DNA of 64,000 bases from Bradyrhizobium lablabi (GCF_900141755.1 NZ_LT670844.1:7350501-7414500), one strand, 5' to 3'. Numbered from the stretch's first letter, positions 43,704 to 53,041 are shown. Made by a program: numbers and translations. Notes: generated by a model from the sequence alone, not told the origin.

Positions 43704-44673
43704 TGCCGAAACAGGACAAAGCGCAAAGCCTGCAATTGGCGTTTTCGCTGCATCGAAGCGGAAACTTTGCCGAGGCCGCGAAGCTTTATCGCAAATTCAT
43801 AAAACGGGATCCGAGAGCCGAACGCGCTTCATTCGCTTGGAATCATCGAGGCTGCGAACGGCAACCTCACCAAGGCGCTCGAGGGCGAGCGTATTCATTC
43901 CAGACTATATCGTCGCGGACCCCGTTGTTATTCCACCGTCGCATCGCGACGGCTTTCTCGAGAAGATCGCTTATCTTCCGCACAGCTATATGCCGCATGA
44001 CGATAAAAGCCGCCGGATATCGGATCGGCCTTTCGAGCGTGCGGAGTTCGGACTGCCCGGGCACGGGTTTGTCTTTTGCTGCTTCAATCATGCCTACAAG
44101 CTCAATCCAGCCGTCTTTGCATCCCGGATGAAGCTTCTGAAGGCGGTTGCAGGCAGCGTGTTGTGGCTGTCCAAGAATAATAATGAGACGGCCGCAAACA
44201 ACTTGCGGCGGGAGGCGGTCGCCGCGGGCGTCAATCCCACGCGCTTGGTATTCGCCGATCGCCTTCCGTCATCGGCGGATCATCTGGCGCGACATCGTTT
44301 GGCGGACCTGTTTCCGGATAATTTGCCCTACAATGCCCACACCACCGCCAGTGATGCCCTCTGGGCGGGCCTGCCTGTGCTCACCCAAATAGGTGGGACG
44401 TTTGCGGGCAGGGTTGCCGCAAGCTTGTTGGCCGCGGTCGGGTTGCCTGAGCTGATCGCGGAGACGCCGGAGCAGTTCGAAAGCCTCGCCGTCGAATTGG
44501 CGACCAAGCCAGACCTTTTGGCTGCGATCAAAGCCAAGCTCGCGCAAAATCGTCTGACCGAGCCTTTATTCAATATGCCACTGTATACGCGGCATCTCGA
44601 GGGTGCTTACAGGGCGATGGTTCAGCGTTTTCGGCAGGGGCTTCTTCCCGAACATATCCAGGTTCCACAATAA
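43704..44673 (+). pseudogene. Degraded TPR-GT41 (O-GlcNAc transferase/SPINDLY-like) gene
   Basis: The first 35 codons (MPKQDKAQSLQLAFSLHRSG and following) form one TPR repeat. The frame then shifts: another frame reads HSLGIIEAANGNLTKALE, a second TPR. After about 60 bases the last frame resumes as DYIVADPVVIPPSHRDGFLE, with FVFCCFNHAYKLNPAVF, TRLVFADRLPSSADHLARHR, NAHTTASDALWAGLPVLT and AASLLAAVGLPELI. These are C-catalytic-lobe motifs of the GT41 family. The other TPRs and the N-catalytic lobe are absent. It therefore lacks a functional enzyme. A C-lobe-only product from 43837 cannot be excluded. Confidence 0.8.
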
Positions 44674-44769
44674 ATCCCGGCGCATTCTCGCCGCCGCAAT
44701 TGCCGATTCCGCACTCTGAAATCTGCCCGCTTGCGGCTCGCCCCCGCGTCGGGCATATCGACCGTTAAC

Positions 44770-44863
44770 GGAGCTGTGGCCGAGTGGCTGAAGGCGGCGG
44801 TTTGCTAAACCGTTATAGGGTTGTAAAGCCCTATCGAGGGTTCGAATCCCTCCGGCTCCGCCA
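44770..44863 (+). tRNA. tRNA-Ser (GCT), CCA encoded
   Basis: Class-II tRNA. Acceptor GGAGCTG pairs with CGGCTCC (44853-44859), discriminator G, then CCA. Anticodon stem GCGGT/ACCGT flanks the loop TTGCTAA, anticodon GCT at 44804-44806, reading AGC/AGU codons. A long variable arm (TATAGGG ... CCCTATC) and TTCGAATC T-arm are clear. Confidence 0.97.
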
Positions 44864-45547
44864 CCTCTAGTCTGGTCCAGCCCGGTCGGCACCGGCGTTC
44901 CCCGCCCAACTCAAAAATTCATTTCGTGCCCGAAAAATAAGGGTTTCTGCAATCCCCTCGGCCACGCCAGGGCGTAGCTCTCCGCTGCGATCAAGCTCCG
45001 CGCGCGGTCGCGAATCCCAAGCCTTTGAGACTCACGCTGCGTATCAAATGGATATGACGCGGAGGCTACTCTCTCTAGTTTGCCCCGCGCTTTTCCCGTG
45101 GCGTGGCGATCGCTCCGGTCACTCGATTCGGCTCCAAAGGGGTGTGAGAGCCGGACGGCGGGGCCGACGGCTGCCTCCGCAACGATCTGCGCGCCAAATG
45201 AAACGTTTCCAAGAACGCCTGATAGAACAATGGGTTGCGTGGAAAGCCCGATCGCTGCTGAGTGTTATTTGTGCAACACCCTTCCAAAAACGGCAGGCTA
45301 GCACCGTTCTGAGCGGTTCCTTTATTGCGTGTGCAGAAACGTTCGGTAATTGTGATGTTGCGACGGAGGGGGGCATCCCGAGGTCGTCCCGTTTTTAGGT
45401 GGTTCGCTTAAGTCCCTCGCGTTCTTGCGGGAGTGTCCGAAAGCGCGAAGCGGCTAAGCGGGTTTCAGGGATTAAGGGAACCAACCTTCGGGTGTTTACA
45501 CCCAGCGGATCCGGAACCTTCCCTACAGAGCAACTTGGAGGTTTAAC
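44864..45547. other. 684-base leader region upstream of the porin
   Basis: No credible gene. Near its 3' end are a perfect dyad GGGTGTTTACACCC (45490-45503) and the ribosome site CTTGGAGG. Another imperfect hairpin, CTCGCGTTCTTGCGGGAG, lies near 45416. It probably contains the porin promoter and a long 5' UTR. Confidence 0.5.
45490..45503. promoter_or_regulatory. Perfect 14-base palindrome in the porin leader
   Basis: GGGTGT and ACACCC with a TT centre, 45 bases before the porin start codon. It could be an operator or a 5' UTR hairpin. Confidence 0.4.
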
Positions 45548-47107
45548 ATGAAGATGGTTAAGAGCCTTATCCTCGGCTCAGCGGCGGGTTTGCTCGCTCT
45601 GAGTGGGGCTCAGGCAGCTGATCTTCCCGTCAAGGCCAAAGCGGTCGAGTACGTGAGGATCTGCTCCCTGTATGGTGCCGGTTTCTTCTACATTCCGGGC
45701 ACCGACACCTGCATCAAGCTGGGTGGTTATCTGCGCGTTGACACCACGTTCAATGGCGGCGTTTACGGTCAGCCGGCATGGAGCAGTGATTTGGGCCAAG
45801 GCAATCGCTACCGCGATTACTTCGTTTCCCGTTCGCGTATGGCGCTCACCGTCGATACGCGTACCGCGACTGAGTACGGCGTCGTCCGTACCTTCAGTCA
45901 GTCCGACTGGCAGTTCCAGAACAACGGCACTTACAACCCGGCCGCCACCGCAGCCGCCCCATATGCCGGAGGCGGCATCAACAGTGCCTTTCTGAGCACC
46001 GCAGGCGGCGGCTATGTCGCAGTCGAGTATATTTTCCTGCAGTTCGCCGGCTTCACCTTCGGTAAATCGTCCTCGGCCTATGCGACTCCGTGGAATGGTT
46101 ATCCGGGCAACAACAACTCGTTCCTGCTCGGCGGCGAAGACTCCGTCACCGGTGTGAACAACATCCAGTACACCGCCCAGTTCGGTAACGGCGTGTCGGG
46201 CAGCATCGGTCTCGATGATCCGACAGTGTTTAACCGCACCAGCATCTTCAATATATCTGTCGGCCTTCCCGCGACTTTGGGGACCGCCAGTGCTTACGGC
46301 GGCACTCACGCTCCTGACATCGTCGGCAACATCCGTGTCGATCAGGCCTGGGGTCTGTTCCAGATTTCGGCCGAGGGACATGAAAACAACGCCTCGTACA
46401 ATATCCTGGCGCCTGCCACCGCGTTCCCGACCTCGTTGTCGGAAATCAGCGGTCACCCCGATACCAAGTGGGGCGGCTCGGTAATGGCTGCGTTGCAGAT
46501 CAAGAACATCCCGACCGGTGCCGGCGACGACATCAAGATGGATGCGACCTACGCCAAGGGTGACACGAAGAACGTGATCTCCACCAGCGGAGGCTCGCCG
46601 AGCTTTGCGATGTACAGCGGCAGCAGCCGCGCGTATCAAAGCGTCGGCTTCGGTGCGACCACCGACGCCGTTTACCTTCCGGTCATCTTCGGGGGTACGG
46701 GCAACCTTGAGCTGACCGAAGCTTTTGGCTTCCGTGGCGCGTTCAACCACAACTGGGATCCCTATTGGTCGTCCAGCCTGTGGGGCAGCGCGTCTGCGGT
46801 GCGGTATAATGGAAATGCCAAGCTCGAGCTTTGCGGTGCTTACATTGCGGCCACTGGTGGGTTTGCGACCAAGTCCGCGGACTTCAGTTGTAACCCGGAC
46901 TACAACGTCTTCCAGGTCGGTATGGTCACCCGTTGGACTCCTGTCAAGAACCTCACGTTCTCGGCCGAAGTCGGGTTCTTCCAACTCGACCAGAAGTTCA
47001 CTGGCACTTCGGTTCTGGCTGCCGCGGCTCCCAAGCCGACGACCGTCTACGAGTTCAGGAACCAGAACACCGAGTACCTCAACGTCCGCGTTCAGCGTAA
47101 CTTCTGA
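45548..47107 (+). CDS. Outer-membrane porin of Porin_2 / Omp2b type
   Basis: 519-residue trimeric beta-barrel porin. Signal peptide MKMVKSLILGSAAGLLALSG ends at AQAADLPVKAK. The first strand region YVRICSLYGAGFFYIPGTDT, CIKLGGYLRVD is the Porin_2 opening found in Rhizobiales major porins (Omp2b/RopA), including the conserved Cys pair. It ends VRVQRNF, with the terminal phenylalanine required for outer-membrane assembly. It is preceded by GGAGG and followed by a strong terminator. High expression is likely. Confidence 0.95.
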   Translation: MKMVKSLILGSAAGLLALSGAQAADLPVKAKAVEYVRICSLYGAGFFYIPGTDTCIKLGGYLRVDTTFNGGVYGQPAWSSDLGQGNRYRDYFVSRSRMALTVDTRTATEYGVVRTFSQSDWQFQNNGTYNPAATAAAPYAGGGINSAFLSTAGGGYVAVEYIFLQFAGFTFGKSSSAYATPWNGYPGNNNSFLLGGEDSVTGVNNIQYTAQFGNGVSGSIGLDDPTVFNRTSIFNISVGLPATLGTASAYGGTHAPDIVGNIRVDQAWGLFQISAEGHENNASYNILAPATAFPTSLSEISGHPDTKWGGSVMAALQIKNIPTGAGDDIKMDATYAKGDTKNVISTSGGSPSFAMYSGSSRAYQSVGFGATTDAVYLPVIFGGTGNLELTEAFGFRGAFNHNWDPYWSSSLWGSASAVRYNGNAKLELCGAYIAATGGFATKSADFSCNPDYNVFQVGMVTRWTPVKNLTFSAEVGFFQLDQKFTGTSVLAAAAPKPTTVYEFRNQNTEYLNVRVQRNF

Positions 47108-47136
47108 TCCCGATCGTCTAAGAACTCTGTAGGAGA

Positions 47137-47169
47137 ACCCCCGGCAGGAAACTGCCGGGGGTTTTTCTT
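47137..47169 (+). terminator. Strong intrinsic terminator after the porin
   Basis: An 11-base perfect stem ACCCCCGGCAG / CTGCCGGGGGT with a GAAA tetraloop, followed by TTTTCTTT. It lies 29 bases after the stop codon. Confidence 0.95.
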
Positions 47170-47430
47170 TGCACCCTCGGGCGCGGCAGCACAGCCGATG
47201 GCGTGCGAAGTCTGACCAGCTCTTTGGACCGCATTGTCCGATGGTCGTGGCCAGGCGCACATGCTGATGACCGGCTTCGCAAAGCGCTGCCATCTTCGAA
47301 AAAAATGCCTCCTCCACATTCCGGCGCAACCCGTCGAGATGCGATTCTGCCGAAATCGCATAGTGAGACGATAGTTCTTCGGTCAATGTTACGGAAATAG
47401 CGCAGGTCGCTTGCAACCCGGGAGCTCGGG
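47170..47430. other. Region between porin terminator and FGE
   Basis: 260 bases. The minus strand has a short frame reading about VTLTEELSSHYAISAESHLD and KMAALCEAGHQHVRLATTIG, which looks protein-like but has no start context or known family. It may be the remnant of a gene. No promoter was recognised. Confidence 0.3.
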
Positions 47431-48417
47431 ATGAGGCTCGTCGATACGAAATCGTGTCGCTCCGACATATCGTGCGAGAATTCGGCAGAAGCCGGGATGC
47501 TGCTTGTCCCAGGCGGTACCTATCGTATGGGTTCGGATCGGCATTATCCGGAGGAAGCACCTATCCATCACGTCAGCGTGAACGAATTCTGGATGGACCG
47601 CACGCCCGTCACTAATCGCCAGTTCTGCGAATTCGTCGATTCGACCGGCTATGTCACCTTTGCCGAAATTGCACCGGAAGCAAAGGACTATCCGGGTGCG
47701 CTGCCTCACATGCTCAAGGCCGGCTCGCTTGTCTTTACACCGCCCAACCAAGCCGTTGACCTGCGAAATTGGGGACAATGGTGGACATTCAAATTCGGCG
47801 CCAATTGGCGCCGGCCATACGGTCCGCGCAGCAACATCAGCGGGCTCGATGAGCATCCTGTCGTCCACGTCGCCTACCGGGACGTCGAAGCCTATGCGAA
47901 ATGGGCCGGCAAGGAATTACCGACCGAAGCCGAATGGGAATTCGCCGCGCGCGGCGGACTGGACGGCGCGGAATTCGCTTGGGGCGACGAGCAATTTCCC
48001 GGCGGCAAGCACATGGCGAACACCTGGCAGGGCAATTTTCCGTACCAGAACCTCGCCACCGATGGCTTCGAGCGCACGTCGCCCGTCGCCGCATTCCCGG
48101 CCAACGGCTACGGCCTGCACGACATGATCGGCAATGTCTGGGAGTGGACCACCGATTGGTATTCGCGGAAGCATGACGCTGACGCGCCCAAGGCGTGCTG
48201 CATTCCGGAAAATCCCCGCGGCGGTCCGGAGGCCGCGAGTTACGATTCTCGTGACCCGAACACCAGGATCCCACGCAAGGTGCTTAAAGGCGGCTCGCAT
48301 CTCTGCGCTCCCAATTATTGCCGCCGCTATCGTCCGGCCGCGCGTCATGCAGAGCCCGTCGACACCTCAGCAAGCCACGTCGGCTTCAGGTGTATCAGGA
48401 GGAGGATCACGTCATGA
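47431..48417 (+). CDS. Formylglycine-generating enzyme (sulfatase modifier)
   Basis: 328 residues. FGE converts the active-site cysteine of type-I sulfatases to formylglycine. The fold starts GMLLVPGGTYRMGSDRHYPE, with NEFWMDRTPVTNRQFCEFV and WEFAARGGLDGAEFAWGDE. The copper/catalytic cysteines are present in LKGGSHLCAPNYCRRYRPAA, matching RGGSxLCxPxYCxRYR of genuine FGE. Without a signal peptide it should act in the cytosol before Tat export. The stop codon overlaps the sulfatase ATG (ATGA). Start chosen at 47431, preceded by GGGAG. Confidence 0.92.
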   Translation: MRLVDTKSCRSDISCENSAEAGMLLVPGGTYRMGSDRHYPEEAPIHHVSVNEFWMDRTPVTNRQFCEFVDSTGYVTFAEIAPEAKDYPGALPHMLKAGSLVFTPPNQAVDLRNWGQWWTFKFGANWRRPYGPRSNISGLDEHPVVHVAYRDVEAYAKWAGKELPTEAEWEFAARGGLDGAEFAWGDEQFPGGKHMANTWQGNFPYQNLATDGFERTSPVAAFPANGYGLHDMIGNVWEWTTDWYSRKHDADAPKACCIPENPRGGPEAASYDSRDPNTRIPRKVLKGGSHLCAPNYCRRYRPAARHAEPVDTSASHVGFRCIRRRITS

Positions 48418-50123
48418 GCAAGGATAGGGTTCCAGAAAGTATCGAGAGCGACGCGAGGCCAGTCAGCGCCGGATTGAAGCGCCGCGATCTGTTGTTGAGT
48501 GGTAGTTCCGTCGTCGCCGCTTCAGCACTCTCGGCTGTCGGTCTGACGAGCCCCGCGCAAGCGCAACAACCGGCAACGGCGCCGGCGGCAGCCGGACAGC
48601 GGCCGAACATCGTCGTCATCATGGGTGACGACATCGGCATGTGGAATATCGGCGCCTACCACCGGGGCATGATGGCCGGGCGGACGCCGAACCTCGACAA
48701 GCTCGCCGCTGAAGGCATGCTGTTCACCGATTACTACGCCGAGGCGAGCTGCACGGCGGGCCGCGCCAACTTTATCACCGGCGAGCTTCCGATACGCACC
48801 GGCATGACGACGGTCGGCCAGGCCGGCGCGCCCACCGGCATCCCGGCCCAGGCGGTTACAATTGCGACCGTACTCAAAGGAATGGGCTACGCCACCGGCC
48901 AGTTCGGCAAGAACCACCTTGGCGACAAAAACGAATTTTTGCCCACAGTGCACGGCTTCGACGAGTTCTTTGGCTACCTGTATCACCTCGACGCGATGGA
49001 AGATCCAGCGCATCCCGGCTATCCGCAGGACTTACTGAACACTGTGGGTCCGCGCAACATGGTTCATTGTTATGCGACCAATGTCGACGACGCCACCGTG
49101 GATCCACGCTGGGGCAAGGTCGGCAAGCAGAGGATCGAAGACGCGGGAACGCTTTATCCCAAGCGGATGGAAACCGTGGACGACGAAATCCGCGACTTTG
49201 CTTTGAAGTTCATCGACAAAGCCAAGGCGGACAACAAGCCGTTCTTCCTCTGGCTCAATCCGACGCGCATGCACATCGTCACCCATCTGTCGCCGAAATA
49301 CGAGGCGTTGCGCAACTCAAAGAACGCCTGGACCATCCATGAGGCCGGCATGGCGCAGCTCGACGACGATGTCGGCATCGTGATGCAGAAGCTCAAGGAC
49401 ATGGGCGTCGATGACAACACCATCGTGGTCTTCACTACCGACAACGGCACCGAAGTCTTCACCTGGCCGGATGGCGGACAGACACCGTTCGCGCAGAGCA
49501 AAGGCACGGTCCTGGAAGGTGGCTTCCGCGTACCCTGCATGATCCGCTGGCCGGGCAAGGTGCCAGCCGGCAAGGTCGAGAACGGTATTATTTCCGGGCT
49601 GGACTGGTTTCCGACCTTCCTTGCGGCAGCCGGTAACCCGAACATCGCCGAGGAGTTGAAGAAGGGCAAGCAGATCGGTGACACGACCTACAAATGTTAT
49701 CTGGACGGCTATAACCAGATGGACATGATCACGGGCAAGGGGCCGTCGAACCGGCACGAGATCTGGTACTTCGGCGAAAGCGAACTGGGTGCCGTGCGCA
49801 TCGACGACTTCAAATATCGTTTCATCGACCAGCCTGGAGGCTGGCTGGGTGAAAAAACCAAGCCTGACGTTCCCTATCTGATTAACCTTCGCCTCGATCC
49901 GTTCGAGCGCACGGGCTGGCCCGATAGCGGGACTAAATACGGCGCGCAAGAATACTTCTCGTGGTTCCAGTACGAATTCTGGCGCTTTGTGTTTGTTCAG
50001 CAGCAGGTGGAAAAGCTGGCGATGACGGCGATCGAGTTTCCGCCGATGCAAAAGGGCGCGAGTTTCAATCTCGATGCCGTGAAGGCGAAAATTGCCGCAG
50101 CCCAGGCGTCAGTCGCCAAGTAG
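48414..50123 (+). CDS. Tat-exported type-I arylsulfatase
   Basis: 569 residues. The N-terminus has a twin-arginine signal (LKRRDLLLSGSSVVAASALS, cleaved after AQAQQ). The alkaline-phosphatase-type sulfatase core: metal residues in NIVVIMGDDIGMWN, active-site SCTAGRANFITG, QFGKNHLGD and FTTDNGTEVF. The formylglycine motif is C-T-A-G-R rather than the commoner C-x-P-S-R. The coupled FGE gene should supply maturation. It probably removes sulfate from an extracellular ester as a sulfur or carbon source. Strong AGGAGG ribosome site. Confidence 0.94.
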   Translation: MSKDRVPESIESDARPVSAGLKRRDLLLSGSSVVAASALSAVGLTSPAQAQQPATAPAAAGQRPNIVVIMGDDIGMWNIGAYHRGMMAGRTPNLDKLAAEGMLFTDYYAEASCTAGRANFITGELPIRTGMTTVGQAGAPTGIPAQAVTIATVLKGMGYATGQFGKNHLGDKNEFLPTVHGFDEFFGYLYHLDAMEDPAHPGYPQDLLNTVGPRNMVHCYATNVDDATVDPRWGKVGKQRIEDAGTLYPKRMETVDDEIRDFALKFIDKAKADNKPFFLWLNPTRMHIVTHLSPKYEALRNSKNAWTIHEAGMAQLDDDVGIVMQKLKDMGVDDNTIVVFTTDNGTEVFTWPDGGQTPFAQSKGTVLEGGFRVPCMIRWPGKVPAGKVENGIISGLDWFPTFLAAAGNPNIAEELKKGKQIGDTTYKCYLDGYNQMDMITGKGPSNRHEIWYFGESELGAVRIDDFKYRFIDQPGGWLGEKTKPDVPYLINLRLDPFERTGWPDSGTKYGAQEYFSWFQYEFWRFVFVQQQVEKLAMTAIEFPPMQKGASFNLDAVKAKIAAAQASVAK

Positions 50124-50283
50124 GCACAACAGGGCTCTGAGGACCTTTATGGCGGACGCCCCACACCGGGGCGCCCGTCTGACCAGATCCACCTGCAGCC
50201 CAGCTTTGGGGACGAGAGACTCGACCTCCTGACGCGTCGGGGCGCGGGGTGGCAGCGAGGTCAAAATATGCTATGTTTGAACC

Positions 50284-50514
50284 ATGAGCCTTGGACTTAA
50301 AGAATTGTTGGAAAAGACCGCTTCCTGGCCAGAGGAAGACCAGGCAGAGCTCGCCGAGGCCGCGGCCGAAATCGAGGCGCGGCGCACTGGTCGATATGTC
50401 ATGACCGACGCTGAGCGCGCAGCGGTGGACAACGGCTTACAGCAGGTCCGGCGCGGAGAATTTGCGTCTGATATCGAGATGCAATCGTTTTGGAAGCGCT
50501 TCGGCGTTGCATGA
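50284..50514 (+). CDS. Antitoxin of a ParDE/RelBE-type module
   Basis: 76 residues (MSLGLKELLEKTASWPEEDQ, AELAEAAAEIEARRTGRYVM). A small acidic helical protein located directly before, and overlapping by ATGA, a ParE-like toxin. The sequence resembles the addiction-module proteins that partner ParE toxins. No DNA-binding ribbon-helix-helix is obvious in it. The assignment depends on the toxin and gene order. Confidence 0.75.
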   Translation: MSLGLKELLEKTASWPEEDQAELAEAAAEIEARRTGRYVMTDAERAAVDNGLQQVRRGEFASDIEMQSFWKRFGVA

Positions 50515-50798
50515 AAGTTCGTTACAGCCCGCAAGCGCGTAGCGATCTCCATGACATCTTTCACTATCTTAATCAGCGGAGCCCATCGGGGGCCGAGAAT
50601 GTGATGCGGGCAATCTATGCCGGCATCGAGTTTTTGGCGGAAAACCCGATGGCGTCGCAGGAAACGGGTCTGCCGGAGATTCGTGTAAAGATCGTGCGCC
50701 GCTACAATTTCAAAATCTTCTACAGGATTGATCGCGACGCAATCGATCTGGTTCACGTTCGACATGGCGCGCGACGACCATTCGCAGAATCGAAGTGA
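50511..50798 (+). CDS. ParE/RelE-type toxin
   Basis: 95 residues (MKVRYSPQARSDLHDIFHYL, then IYAGIEFLAENPMASQETGL, RRYNFKIFYRIDRDAIDLVH). The pattern YSPQARxDLxxIxxYL, YxIxYRxDxxxIxxxxVxHGxR is typical of the ParE/RelE toxin fold. The ending VHVRHGARRP is diagnostic. Target could be gyrase or ribosome-bound mRNA; not decidable from sequence. Translation overlaps the antitoxin. Confidence 0.85.
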   Translation: MKVRYSPQARSDLHDIFHYLNQRSPSGAENVMRAIYAGIEFLAENPMASQETGLPEIRVKIVRRYNFKIFYRIDRDAIDLVHVRHGARRPFAESK

Positions 50799-50815
50799 CC
50801 GGGACTTGATGCAAG

Positions 50816-53041
50816 CTATTCGACGCTGGCGCCGCGGTGCAGGTCGGCCTCGATCTGCAGCCGCGTTCCGCCGCCGAAACGGGCGCGATAGACCTGCAGA
50901 TTCTCCATGATCCGCTGCACGTAATTGCGGGTCTCGGAGAACGGGATCAATTCCACCCAGTCGACGGCGTCGACCTTGGGATCGCGCGGGTCGCCGTAAC
51001 GATCGATCCATTTCTTGACGCTGCCGCGGCCGGCATTATAGGCCGCGAATGTCATGATGTAGGAGCCGCGATAATCCTCGATCAGCCCGCCGAGCTCGGC
51101 GGCGCCGAGCGCTGCGTTATAGACCGGATCGTTCTTCAGACGGGCAAGGTCAAAACTGGCGCCGTATTTCTTGCAGACATATTTGCCGGCATCCGGCGTC
51201 ACCTGCATCAGCCCATAGGCTTGCGCCGGCGAGACGTCGTTGGGGTTGAACGCGCTTTCCTGGCGTGCAATCGCGTAGACGATGCTCCGTTCGACGTCCG
51301 GCCCGATCGACTTGAACGGCGGGATTCCATTCACCGGATAGGCGTAGAAATCGAACGGCAATCCGCGATTGAGCGCCGCCTTGCCGAGCAGCAGCATGCC
51401 GCGCGCGTCACCACTGCGGTTGGCCAGCTCGCCGAGGCCGACCAGCGCGTCAGGATCGCCGTTCTCGCCCATGTCGGCGAAAATCGGGATCGCGATTTCG
51501 CGTTCGTCCAGATCGTAGAGCAGTTTTACGGCGCGGACGATCTCGAGCCTCTCCACGCCACGCGTGCTCGGAGCAGGCACGCCATTCAATTCGATCTGGG
51601 GAAGACCGAGCTTGGCGCGCGCGAGCTGACCGTAGTAGCTCGTCGACTGTGCTGCGGCCGCGCTATAGGCGGCGCGGGCTCCTTGCGCGTTGCCGGCGGC
51701 TTCCGCGGCACGGCCCTGCCAATAGCCGGCCCGCGCCAGTGCGGTCGGGTTGACGCTGCCGACGCCGATGCGGGCAAAATGCTGCGCGGCGGTGGCCGGG
51801 TCGTTCAGAAAGCGCAGCGCAATCCAGCCGGCGGTGAACTCCTGCTCGGTCTTGTAGATGTCCTTTGCGGGCAGTGCCGCGTCGCGCGCGATCAAATAAG
51901 CGGTGCGGTGCTCGCCGACGTCGAGCATTTTTCGCGCCAGCAATCGCCGTTCGATCCACCATTCGTCGACATTGTAGAGCCGGCCCGGGTCCCGCGGCGC
52001 GCTCATCATGAGCTGGGCGGCGTCGGTGAATTTCTCCTCGCGGCGAAGCAACTGGATTTTGCTGAAGATGTAGCCGGCGTCGCCATGCAGCTCGTGCGGA
52101 ACCGCTTCCAGCAAGGCTTTGCTGTTGGAGGCCTTGCCGTAGACCGCAATGCGCGCCTTCGCCAGCGCGACGTGCGCGGCCCCGAGCCGCTTCGCGGCGC
52201 GCAGCGCGATCTCGTGCTCGCTGCCATAGAGAAACAGATCCATCCGCGCCTTGTGGTCGCCGGGCGTCAGCAATGCGCCGAACAGGTCGAGCGCCGTGCT
52301 TTCGGTATCCTCGGACATCGGATCGTTGCGCCAGGCATCGCGCACCAGGCGCTCGGCATTGGCGCGGTCGCCGCGCCCGAGCATCGCGCGCGCCAGCGAG
52401 AACTTGCCCTTGGCCGACACCGGCGATTCGTTTTCGAACCATGACCACACCGTGGCGTCGTCGCGATGGTCGTCCCACAGCGCCGCTTCAAGACGCCGGC
52501 GCAGGAAGGTTTGCGACGGCCAGCTCGGATTGGCGGATAGGAAGGCGCGATAGCGCTCGACGGAAGCGCCATTGTTGTCGCTGCGCAGGATGATCCATTC
52601 CGCGAGCTTCCTGGCGACCGGATCCGATATCGCCGCCTCGGTCTGCGTTGCATCCGCGGGGTTGTGCTTGCGCACGAGTTCGATGACGTTTTCCAGCGCA
52701 TCGGTGTCGGCCTGTGAGGTCGATGACGTCGCGGCCAGCGCGGCCTGCGGGACCTGCTTGCGCGCGGCCGGCGGCGGCAAGGCGGCATGCTGGCGGGTCG
52801 CAGGCAGGATGGCGGGAGCCGCGGCAACTGCAGAAGCGGGGGCGGCTGCGGCACCCTTGGCGGCAACGGTTGCTGTTTGCGTGGTTTTGGGCACGACGTT
52901 ACGCGCGATCGGCCGCGGCTTTGGCAATGGAACTTTTGGCTTGGTCGGGGTTTGGGCGACAGCCGACAATCCCATGGCGAGCACAAGGCTTGCCGCCAGG
53001 GCAGTCGAGCGCAATGCGGCTGGGCGGCAAAAGGAGGTCAC
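50816..53041 (-). CDS. slt: Soluble lytic murein transglycosylase
   Basis: 741 residues with a signal peptide (ALAASLVLAMGLSAVAQ), a Pro/Ala-rich linker and a superhelical body of repeated helices. The C-terminal SLT domain has the catalytic glutamate in AIARQESAFNPNDVSPAQAY, then GLMQVTPDAG, SYIMTFAAYNAGRGSVKKWI and YVQRIMENLQVYRAR. It cleaves peptidoglycan to 1,6-anhydro-muropeptides, acting in the periplasm. Longer N-terminal part than E. coli Slt70 but same order. It is transcribed towards the toxin-antitoxin genes and is divergent from dapA. Confidence 0.94.
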   Translation of the reverse strand: MTSFCRPAALRSTALAASLVLAMGLSAVAQTPTKPKVPLPKPRPIARNVVPKTTQTATVAAKGAAAAPASAVAAAPAILPATRQHAALPPPAARKQVPQAALAATSSTSQADTDALENVIELVRKHNPADATQTEAAISDPVARKLAEWIILRSDNNGASVERYRAFLSANPSWPSQTFLRRRLEAALWDDHRDDATVWSWFENESPVSAKGKFSLARAMLGRGDRANAERLVRDAWRNDPMSEDTESTALDLFGALLTPGDHKARMDLFLYGSEHEIALRAAKRLGAAHVALAKARIAVYGKASNSKALLEAVPHELHGDAGYIFSKIQLLRREEKFTDAAQLMMSAPRDPGRLYNVDEWWIERRLLARKMLDVGEHRTAYLIARDAALPAKDIYKTEQEFTAGWIALRFLNDPATAAQHFARIGVGSVNPTALARAGYWQGRAAEAAGNAQGARAAYSAAAAQSTSYYGQLARAKLGLPQIELNGVPAPSTRGVERLEIVRAVKLLYDLDEREIAIPIFADMGENGDPDALVGLGELANRSGDARGMLLLGKAALNRGLPFDFYAYPVNGIPPFKSIGPDVERSIVYAIARQESAFNPNDVSPAQAYGLMQVTPDAGKYVCKKYGASFDLARLKNDPVYNAALGAAELGGLIEDYRGSYIMTFAAYNAGRGSVKKWIDRYGDPRDPKVDAVDWVELIPFSETRNYVQRIMENLQVYRARFGGGTRLQIEADLHRGASVE

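Noticed and set aside
44770..44950. Attachment site for an integrated element at tRNA-Ser
   Set aside because: No direct repeat of the tRNA 3' end and no integrase gene were found; the nearby CCTCGGCCACGCC only loosely resembles a tRNA end.
45578..47560. 660-codon minus-strand frame opposite the porin
   Set aside because: Shadow of the porin; the porin has signal peptide, terminal Phe and terminator. The antisense text has no domain or start context.
50837..52444. 535-codon plus-strand frame opposite slt
   Set aside because: Shadow frame; the minus-strand SLT catalytic motifs are clear.
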